NCBI GenBank assembly: GCA_937925095.1
Contig: CALEXX010000052.1
Span: 1-47,894 of the forward strand
Direction: 5' to 3'
DNA from: an uncultured Leptotrichia sp.
Lineage (GTDB): Bacteria > Fusobacteriota > Fusobacteriia > Fusobacteriales > Leptotrichiaceae
Length of the DNA: 47,894 nt
Notes under the pieces: generated by a model
Database searches by the model: none
What the model was told of the DNA's origin: nothing
The model's input: the letters and a program-made list of their open reading frames with translations, nothing else
In this document: piece by piece, positions 42,464 through 47,894 of the stretch
Position numbering within the stretch: position 1 is the stretch's first letter
How the letters are laid out: the number at the start of each line of letters is the position of its first letter
Made by a program: the position numbers and the translations under genes

Positions 42464-45382
42464 CTATCTTGGTATTTCTTCCAAAATATATGATTCTATG
42501 ATGTCGCCTTCTTTTATATCATTAAAATCTTTAATTCCGATTCCACATTCCTGTCCCATGACAACTTCCTTTGCATCATCCTTAAATCTCTTAAGTGAAT
42601 CTAATTCTCCATCGTAAATAATTATTCCATCCCTTATAACTCTTATTTTAGAAGTTTTGCTTACTTTTCCGTCTACTACTATTGCTCCTGCAATATTTCC
42701 AACGTTACTGATTTTAAATACCTGCTTAACTTCAATTCTTCCAAAGTAAACTTCCTTATATTCAGGATCAAGCATTCCTTTAAGGGCTTTTTCTATTTCT
42801 TCTGTTACATGGTAAATTACATTGTAGTTTCTAATTTCCACTCCAGTTTTTTCTGCCTCAATTCTTGCAGGAGTTGTAGGTCTTACGTTAAACGCTATTA
42901 TTATTGCATTTGATGCTTCCGCAAGTTTTACGTCTCCTTCAGTTACTGCCCCGGCACTTCCCTGAATAATGTTTATCATTGCTTTTTCGTTATTTAGCTT
43001 CAGTAATGATTCCTTCAATGCTTCTACTGAACCTTTAGAATCTGCTCTTATGATACATTTAAGTTCTTTAAGCTGCTGTTCTTCCAGTTCCTGTGACAGA
43101 CTTTCCAGCGAGATATGTTTCTTTTTGTTCTGTTCGTTGACCTTCTTTTCTTTTATGAAGTCTTCAACTATCTTTTTAGCCTGTTTATCATTATTTACTC
43201 CGTAAAGAACATCTCCTGCATTTGGAACATTACTAAATCCTGTAATTTCCACCGGCTGAGATAATGTTGCCTTTTCTATTTTATTTCCTCTGTCATCAAG
43301 CATTGATCTTACTCTTCCATGTGCTTCTCCTGCAACGAATATATCTCCAATTTTAAGTTCACCTTCCTGAATTAATATATCCGCTACCGCTCCCATTTTA
43401 GGGTCAAGTCTTGATTCTACAACTACAGCTTTTGCCCTTTTCTTAGGATTTGCCTTCAATTCAAGCAGTTCTGCTGTAATCAATATAGTTTCAAGTAATT
43501 CTTCAAGATTTATTTTCTGTTTTGCAGAGATTTCTACAAACTCAGTATTTCCTCCCCAGTCAGGCGACATAAGTCCATATTCTGTAAGTTCTGTTCTAAC
43601 CTTCATAGGATCTGCACCAGGTTTGTCTATTTTATTTATTGCTACTATTATTGGTACTCCAGCTTCTTTAGCATGTGAGATAGCTTCTACAGTCTGAGGT
43701 TTTACTCCATCATCTGCTGCAACTATAAGTATTGAAATATCAGTTATATTCGCTCCTCTTGCTCTCATTTCAGTAAAAGCTTCGTGTCCCGGAGTATCTA
43801 TAAATGTAACCTTCTGCCCCTTCCAGTTTACCTGGTAGGCTCCTATTCTCTGTGTTATTCCTCCAGCTTCGCCTTCGATTATATTTGTGTGTCTTAATGC
43901 ATCAAGAAGGGATGTTTTCCCATGGTCTACGTGTCCCATTATTGTTATAACTGGAGCTCTTTCAACAAGATCCTGTTCCTTGTCTTCAACTTCAAGATGA
44001 TACTTTTCACCATAACTTACTTCAACAACTTCTTCTTTTTCAACTATTACTTCATAGTCAAGAGCTACTTCCTCAGCTTCCTCAAATGATAAAATAGCAT
44101 TTGCAGTCAGCATTTTCCCCTGCATAAAGAATTTTTTTATAATATCGGAAACATTTACTCCAAGCTTTTCAGCCAGATCTTTAATTACTATTTCTTCTCC
44201 TATAGTTATCATTCCGATACTTTCACCTTCTATTCTGATTATTTCATCCTTCATTACTTTTTCCTGTTTCTTTTTATTTTTTTTCTTTTTGTCATCTTTT
44301 CTGAAATCAGATCTTAATTCTCTTAATTTCTTTTCTTCTTCCTTCTGTTTCTTTTCTTTTTCGTATCTCTTCTTGTCAAATTTTGCTTTTCCCTTTACAT
44401 TGTTCTTAGGTTTTTCTGCAATTGGAGCAGGGGCGATATCAGTTTTTGGTGCTTCTTTTTTATTATTTCTATTTCCAAAACTTCTACTGTCCCTTGTGTC
44501 ATCCTTTCCTCTGTCGAAAGAACGTCTATCCCTTTGCCCATCTCTGTTGTCTCTATTATCCCTATTCTGATAATTTCTATTATCCCTGTTTCTGTTATCC
44601 CTGTCAAATGACGGTCTTCCATCTCTCTGACTGTTATCCCTGTTTTGATAGTTTCTATCTCTATTCTGGTTGTCATCAAAGTTTCTTCCGGAATTTCTAT
44701 CAAATTTACCGTCTCTTCTGTCTCTATTTTGATTATCCCTGTCAAATGATGGTCTTCCGTCTCTCTGGTTATTATCTCTGTTCTGATAATTTCTGTTATC
44801 TCTATTTCTGTTATTATGGAAATTTCTATTATTGTCTTTTCCATCTTTGTTCTGGTTATCCCTGTCAAATGACGGTCTTCCATCTCTCTGGTTGTTATCT
44901 CTATTCTGATAATTTCTGTTTCTGTCTCTATTGTCCTTATTCTGATATTTGTTTCTGTTGTCTCTATTGTTATCTCTGTTATTATCTCTATTTACATTTT
45001 CAGTTTTTCTTTCATCTCTATTTTGATAATTTTTGTTATTATTGTTTTTTTGACTATTATTATTATTTAATCCAACATTCAATTCCACTTTATCCTCATT
45101 TTCTTTTTTATTTGTTTCGACTCTATTTTGTACTTTTGTAGTATCATGTTTATTTATATTTGGAGTTTCTTTTACATATTTACTATGATTTTCGTTAGAT
45201 TTATTATGTTCCTTGGGCTTGTCATCCTTTTTGTTAAGTTTCCTTTTTATATCGGCTATTTCATCATCTGTCAGTCCACTTAGGTGAGATTTTACTTGAA
45301 CGCCTATTTCAGTTAATTTTTCAAGAAATTTTGGACTTTCATAACCCAATTCTTTAGCCAACTGATGTACTCTTAATTTCAT
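42464..45382 (-). CDS. infB: Translation initiation factor IF-2 with Asn/Arg/Asp-rich N-terminal repeats
   Basis: GTPase that places initiator tRNA on the ribosome. 972 residues. The IF2-N domain is at residues 1-49 (RVHQLAKELGYESPKFL), a second IF2-N region precedes the GTPase (VKDLAEKLGVNVSDIIKKFFMQGKML), and the G domain has G1 GHVDHGKTS, G3 DTPGH and G4 NKID. Domains II-IV follow. Residues about 105-310 are a low-complexity stretch of NRDN-type repeats, including three copies of RDGRPSFDRDN (166, 207, 253). Its ATG overlaps the ylxR stop by four bases. Confidence 0.97.
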   Translation of the reverse strand: MKLRVHQLAKELGYESPKFLEKLTEIGVQVKSHLSGLTDDEIADIKRKLNKKDDKPKEHNKSNENHSKYVKETPNINKHDTTKVQNRVETNKKENEDKVELNVGLNNNNSQKNNNNKNYQNRDERKTENVNRDNNRDNNRDNRNKYQNKDNRDRNRNYQNRDNNQRDGRPSFDRDNQNKDGKDNNRNFHNNRNRDNRNYQNRDNNQRDGRPSFDRDNQNRDRRDGKFDRNSGRNFDDNQNRDRNYQNRDNSQRDGRPSFDRDNRNRDNRNYQNRDNRDNRDGQRDRRSFDRGKDDTRDSRSFGNRNNKKEAPKTDIAPAPIAEKPKNNVKGKAKFDKKRYEKEKKQKEEEKKLRELRSDFRKDDKKKKNKKKQEKVMKDEIIRIEGESIGMITIGEEIVIKDLAEKLGVNVSDIIKKFFMQGKMLTANAILSFEEAEEVALDYEVIVEKEEVVEVSYGEKYHLEVEDKEQDLVERAPVITIMGHVDHGKTSLLDALRHTNIIEGEAGGITQRIGAYQVNWKGQKVTFIDTPGHEAFTEMRARGANITDISILIVAADDGVKPQTVEAISHAKEAGVPIIVAINKIDKPGADPMKVRTELTEYGLMSPDWGGNTEFVEISAKQKINLEELLETILITAELLELKANPKKRAKAVVVESRLDPKMGAVADILIQEGELKIGDIFVAGEAHGRVRSMLDDRGNKIEKATLSQPVEITGFSNVPNAGDVLYGVNNDKQAKKIVEDFIKEKKVNEQNKKKHISLESLSQELEEQQLKELKCIIRADSKGSVEALKESLLKLNNEKAMINIIQGSAGAVTEGDVKLAEASNAIIIAFNVRPTTPARIEAEKTGVEIRNYNVIYHVTEEIEKALKGMLDPEYKEVYFGRIEVKQVFKISNVGNIAGAIVVDGKVSKTSKIRVIRDGIIIYDGELDSLKRFKDDAKEVVMGQECGIGIKDFNDIKEGDIIESYILEEIPR
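44459..45070 (-). repeat. Degenerate repeats encoding the Asn/Arg/Asp-rich IF-2 linker
   Basis: Codons 105-308 of infB consist of repeats of RDN, NYQNRD and a longer unit RDGRPSFDRDN recurring at 41- and 46-residue steps (near 44870, 44740 and 44610). Copies differ mainly at silent positions. The composition creates open but meaningless frames on the other strand (44422-45141). Confidence 0.9.
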
Positions 45383-45909
45383 TCTGTCACCTCCACTTTG
45401 CTTAATATACCATTCACTACCCTTTTATCTGTTATTCCTACGACATTCACATTTCTTGAAAAAACATTCAGAAATTCTTCTTTTTTTTCAATATTTATTA
45501 TAGTGACTTCAAAATTTTCCTCAAGTCTTTTAAACTGTTCTATATATTTTTCATTTATGTCTTTTGGCAATATCAGTAATCTTACCTTATTCTTTTTTAT
45601 TCCTTCGATGTTTTCATCTATTCCGAAAACAAAGAAGCCTGAATTTTTCATAGGGCGTATAATGTCTATTATGTTTTTCCTATTTTTTTCTGTTTCTTTC
45701 AGTAATTTGAGAAGCTCCTGCATCTCAAGATTATATTTTCTGTTTTTTGATAATCTTTCTATACAGGCGGGATCCTTACACACGTAAAATCCTCTGCTCT
45801 GTACTTTCATTTCCTTATCAAATACGTATTTTCCATTTTCTTCGGATATTCTCAAAAAATCTTTTTTTTCGCCTTTTTTCCTACAACTGATACATGTTCT
45901 TTCAGGCAT
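45379..45909 (-). CDS. ylxR: YlxR RNA-binding domain fused to an L7Ae-like domain
   Basis: A 176-residue protein. The first 75 or so residues are YlxR (DUF448): RTCISCRKKGEKKDFLRI with Cys6 and Cys9, then SRGFYVCKDPACIERL. The rest (about 80-170: MKNSGFFVFGIDENIEGIKK, VRLLILPKDINEKYI, VNVVGITDKRVVNGIL) resembles the ribosomal L7Ae/YlxQ fold, which Firmicutes encode as a separate gene between ylxR and infB. It is inserted exactly at that site in nusA-ylxR-infB. Likely RNA-binding and involved in ribosome or RNA regulation. The two-domain reading is confident for YlxR and moderate for L7Ae. Confidence 0.83.
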   Translation of the reverse strand: MPERTCISCRKKGEKKDFLRISEENGKYVFDKEMKVQSRGFYVCKDPACIERLSKNRKYNLEMQELLKLLKETEKNRKNIIDIIRPMKNSGFFVFGIDENIEGIKKNKVRLLILPKDINEKYIEQFKRLEENFEVTIINIEKKEEFLNVFSRNVNVVGITDKRVVNGILSKVEVTE

Positions 45910-45912
45910 ATA

Positions 45913-47013
45913 TTATTCTTCACCTTCTATTTCATCTTCTTCGTATTCATCCTGATCATCTTCATAACTTTCAGCAGTATGAATATCTATCTTTATACCA
46001 CAAAGCTTTGCTGCAAGACGTGAATTTTGTCCTTTTTTACCTATTGCCAGAGAAAGCTGATCTTCATTTACAACTACTCTTGCAATTCTTTCTTCTTCAT
46101 TTTCAATTATATCAACAGAAATTACTTCTGCCGGATTAAGAGCATTTTTTACAAAAGTTGTCATATCTTCATCCCAAAGTACTATATCTATCTTTTCACC
46201 TTGAAGTTCATCAATGATACTTTGTATTCTCATTCCATTTTTACCTATACATGCTCCCTTTACATCAAGGTTTGGATCCTCTGAATAAACTGCAACTTTT
46301 GTTCTGCTTCCTGCTTCCCTTGCAATATTTTTAATTTCGATTATTCCATCTTCTATTTCAGGAATTTCAAGTTCAAGCAGACCTCTTAACAGCTCTTCCG
46401 CCTTTCTTGAAAGGAAACTTTTCGTATATTTTGTAGATTCTTCAACAGTTCCAACATATACTCTTATTCTATCTCCCTGATGAAATCTATCTGCTTCAGA
46501 AAGTTCCTTTGCAGGCACAATAGCTTCAAGACCGTTTATATCAATGTAAAGATTTCCTTTTTCATCTGTTTTTCTTACAGTGGCAGCAACAATCATTTTT
46601 TCTATCTGTTTAAATTTATTGAAGATATTTTTCTTTTCACATTCCCTTACCTTCTGAACAACTATCTGCTTAGCATTCTGAATGGCATTTCTCTTAAACC
46701 CTTCGGCGTTAATTTCTACATCCATAACGTCTCCAAGGTTTGATCTTTTTTTCAATGAACGTGCATCTTCAAGACTTATTTCCTCTTCAGGTTTAGTCAC
46801 TGTTTCAACAACTGTTCTTCTGGAAAAAACTTTTACTTCCCCTGTATTTCTATTTATTGTTATATCTGCATTATCCTTTTCACCGTAATTTTTCTTATAC
46901 GCTGCAAGTAATGCTGTTTCTACCGCTTCCAACAATTCTTCCTTTACAATTCCCTTTTCTCTTTCCAGTTCATCCAATGCTTCTAAAAAGATTCTCTGAT
47001 CTTTTGATTTCAT
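45913..47013 (-). CDS. nusA: Transcription termination/antitermination factor NusA
   Basis: RNA-polymerase-binding factor of 366 residues. It has an N-terminal polymerase-binding domain (start MKSKDQRIFLEALDELEREKG), an S1 domain (about 135-200), and two KH domains (DPNLDVKGACIGKNGMRIQSI and NEDQLSLAIGKKGQNSRLAAKL). It lacks the acidic C-terminal repeats of E. coli NusA, as in Firmicutes. The acidic tail is short (DDQDEYEEDEIEGEE). Its ATG overlaps the rimP stop by one base. The leader of this operon holds a terminator-like hairpin, a plausible NusA autoregulation site. Confidence 0.96.
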   Translation of the reverse strand: MKSKDQRIFLEALDELEREKGIVKEELLEAVETALLAAYKKNYGEKDNADITINRNTGEVKVFSRRTVVETVTKPEEEISLEDARSLKKRSNLGDVMDVEINAEGFKRNAIQNAKQIVVQKVRECEKKNIFNKFKQIEKMIVAATVRKTDEKGNLYIDINGLEAIVPAKELSEADRFHQGDRIRVYVGTVEESTKYTKSFLSRKAEELLRGLLELEIPEIEDGIIEIKNIAREAGSRTKVAVYSEDPNLDVKGACIGKNGMRIQSIIDELQGEKIDIVLWDEDMTTFVKNALNPAEVISVDIIENEEERIARVVVNEDQLSLAIGKKGQNSRLAAKLCGIKIDIHTAESYEDDQDEYEEDEIEGEE

Positions 47014-47498
47014 TATTCCTCCTCACTCTCTAATATGTTTACCGGAATTTCATATATCAAATTTGATTTTTTCAATTTAGAAAAAGGTATTTCATATACT
47101 TTTTCCGTATTATCCAATAAAAATATTGTTTCATTTTCAAACTTTTCTAACTTACCTTCAAATGTTTTTTTACCTTCAATTTGACTTTTTGTATATATTT
47201 TTACTTTTTTTCCTGTAAATCTAGTAAAATCTTTAGGTTTTTTTAGCCTTCTTTCAAGTCCTGGCGTTGAAACTTCCAAATAAAATTTTTCATTTATCAG
47301 CTCATCTGCGATACCGTCTATTCTAGTGCTAAGTTCTACACAGTCATCAAGACTTGTATTTCCGTCAGGCTTTTCAACATAAATTCTTAAGTAGTTGTAT
47401 CCACCTTCAGGAACATACTCTATATCTGCAAGCTCCAGTCCCAGCTCCTTTAAATGCTCCTCCATTTTTGCTTCAAGCATTTCCAATTTTTTTTCCAT
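47013..47498 (-). CDS. rimP: Ribosome maturation factor RimP
   Basis: 30S maturation factor of 161 residues. Family blocks are GLELADIEYVPEGGYNYLRIYVEK, SLDDCVELSTRI, FYLEVSTPGLERRLKKPKDF and a C-terminal SH3-like part (TFEGKLEKFENETIFLLD). GAGGTG lies eight bases before the ATG. It is the first protein gene of rimP-nusA-ylxR-infB-rbfA-recJ and is preceded by tRNA-Leu, which recalls the tRNA-fMet gene before rimP-nusA in E. coli. Confidence 0.94.
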   Translation of the reverse strand: MEKKLEMLEAKMEEHLKELGLELADIEYVPEGGYNYLRIYVEKPDGNTSLDDCVELSTRIDGIADELINEKFYLEVSTPGLERRLKKPKDFTRFTGKKVKIYTKSQIEGKKTFEGKLEKFENETIFLLDNTEKVYEIPFSKLKKSNLIYEIPVNILESEEE

Positions 47499-47524
47499 AA
47501 AATATCCACCTCATATTTAAAACT

Positions 47525-47549
47525 AAAGAGTGGGAACTTCCCACTCTTT
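47525..47549 (-). terminator. Terminator-like hairpin between tRNA-Leu and rimP
   Basis: AAAGAGTGGGAA (47525-47536) and its exact complement (47538-47549) form a GC-containing 12-bp inverted repeat with a tight turn, followed on the minus strand by TTTAGTTTT. It can end the tRNA transcript. Because the rimP promoter (47576-47604) lies upstream of it, it is also inside the rimP leader and could attenuate the nusA operon. Confidence 0.7.
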
Positions 47550-47575
47550 CTGTCTAATATTTTGCTCTTATAACT

Positions 47576-47604
47576 ATAATACCACATTTTATCTGTTTTT
47601 GCAA
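47576..47604 (-). promoter_or_regulatory. rimP operon promoter
   Basis: Minus strand TTGCAA (47604-47599), 17-bp spacer, TATTAT (47581-47576). The segment CTTGCAAAAACAGATAAAAT is identical to that in the tRNA-Leu promoter 157 bases upstream. Confidence 0.65.
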
Positions 47605-47630
47605 GTTTTTTATAATTAAATTTAATTTTT

Positions 47631-47715
47631 TGGTGCAAGAGGTGGGACTCGAACCCACACGACTACTGCCACTGCTCCCTGAAAACAGCGCGTCTACCAA
47701 TTCCGCCACGCTTGC
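47631..47715 (-). tRNA. tRNA-Leu (anticodon CAG)
   Basis: An 85-nt tRNA with encoded CCA. On the minus strand it starts GCAAGCGTGGCGGAATTGG, has the D-loop GGTAGAC and the anticodon stem-loop CTGTT-TT-CAG-GG-AGCAG with anticodon CAG (reads CUG). A short extra arm follows, then the T-arm GTGGG-TTCGAGT-CCCAC and CTCTTGC-A-CCA. The long variable region and sequence class are Leu. The acceptor stem has one C-U mismatch (pair 6-67), unusual for a functional tRNA. A strong promoter lies directly upstream. Confidence 0.93.
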
Positions 47716-47732
47716 ACTCTTTATCTTTAATA

Positions 47733-47761
47733 ATTATACTCCATTTTATCTGTTTTTGCAA
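47733..47761 (-). promoter_or_regulatory. tRNA-Leu promoter
   Basis: Minus strand TTGCAA (47761-47756), 17-bp spacer, TATAAT (47738-47733), about 18 bases before the mature 5' end of the tRNA. It shares at least 20 identical bases with the rimP promoter. Confidence 0.75.
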
Positions 47762-47852
47762 GGGGGTGTCTCAAAAAAAATTGAAAATATATAAAAAAGG
47801 ATATCTCAAAAAGAAAAACTTAAAATTTAATATAAAGGGGCTGTCTCAAAAA
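47762..47852. repeat. Three degenerate copies of a GGGGnTGTCTCAAAAA-like repeat
   Basis: Copies with TCTCAAA starting at 47769, 47804 and 47844 (GGGGGTGTCTCAAAA, GGATATCTCAAAA, GGGGCTGTCTCAAAA), 35-40 bases apart in A-rich sequence. GGGGCTGTCTCAAAA resembles the termini of some transposons (IS1182-like, from memory), so these may be insertion sequence ends or remnants. The rest of 47853-47894 is AT-rich with no gene visible. Confidence 0.4.
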
Positions 47853-47894
47853 TTAAAAAATACTGTAAAAACTATATTTATGAATTATTTAGAA

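Noticed and set aside
44459..45070. CRISPR-like periodic repeats
   Set aside because: The repeats are coding, degenerate, of uneven length, with related rather than unique spacers, and lie in frame inside infB. No CRISPR array was seen elsewhere.
44422..45141. 239-codon plus-strand ORF rich in Cys, Tyr and Phe, and a 162-codon minus-strand ORF at 44395-44883
   Set aside because: Both are other-frame products of the NRDN repeats in infB. Their composition simply mirrors the repeats and they have no start signals.
47450..47638. 62-codon minus-strand ORF upstream of rimP
   Set aside because: It crosses the rimP promoter, the hairpin and the edge of the tRNA, and overlaps the rimP start in another frame.

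Overview
The window is an AT-rich bacterial chromosome segment with about 45 protein genes, nearly all on the minus strand. It probably comes from the Fusobacteriota, most likely Leptotrichia or a close relative. I infer this from the very low GC, the housekeeping gene content, an enteric-style pyrBI pair in an otherwise Firmicute-like gene order, and a malolactic operon in what looks like a lactate-forming fermenter. No species marker was searched, so the assignment is an inference.

Layout. 1-1126 (minus): the first 375 codons of a type I DNA methyltransferase (hsdM), cut by the window edge. 1334-4555 (plus): a secreted thioredoxin-like protein, then a malolactic enzyme and malate permease operon (mleA-mleP). 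4657-7722 (minus): YgjP-type metallopeptidase, two unknown envelope proteins, Nudix hydrolase, PHP phosphatase. 7960-9336: a lone cellobiose/lactose-type PTS EIIC. 9402-13955: metallo-beta-lactamase-fold hydrolase, MscS channel, YchF, a degenerate family-4-like uracil-DNA glycosylase, WalJ and a pseudopilin-like protein. 14069-20018: yqeH, xerC-like recombinase, topA, dprA. 20065-22179: TPR protein and asnS. 22387-22467 (plus): a 26-codon hydrophobic peptide gene with its own promoter, perfect ribosome-binding site and terminator. 22606-26866: pyrBIFCE operon preceded by a translated leader and attenuator. 27216-29237: thrB and a tdk-BioD-like fusion. 29534-30088 (plus): NlpC/P60 hydrolase. 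30293-34542: cutC, second PHP protein, secreted protein, acpH-like gene, sdaA. 34656-40256: tig-clpP-clpX-lon. 40376-47498: rimP-nusA-ylxR/L7Ae-infB-rbfA-recJ, preceded by tRNA-Leu(CAG). The right end carries short degenerate repeats.

The most interesting signals are regulatory and lie between genes. (1) The pyr operon leader encodes a 68-codon U-rich peptide whose stop codon lies inside an intrinsic terminator just before pyrB. This is the architecture of enterobacterial pyrBI UTP-sensing attenuation. (2) Three unrelated genes (hsdM, ychF, asnS) have no local Shine-Dalgarno. Each has a strong AAAGGAG 29-50 nt upstream, followed by a conserved (A)TGTRTG and a hairpin that fills the gap to the start codon, or alternatively by coupled mini-ORFs. 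(3) A type I toxin-like transcription unit has a convergent promoter facing it across a shared bidirectional terminator. (4) Terminator-like hairpins sit in the leaders of the malolactic and rimP-nusA operons, and nearly identical promoters drive tRNA-Leu and rimP. Protein-level oddities are the Tdk fusion to a BioD-like domain with a damaged P-loop, the YlxR-L7Ae fusion, the Asn/Arg/Asp repeats in IF-2, and Lys/Ala/Thr tails on TopA and Lon.
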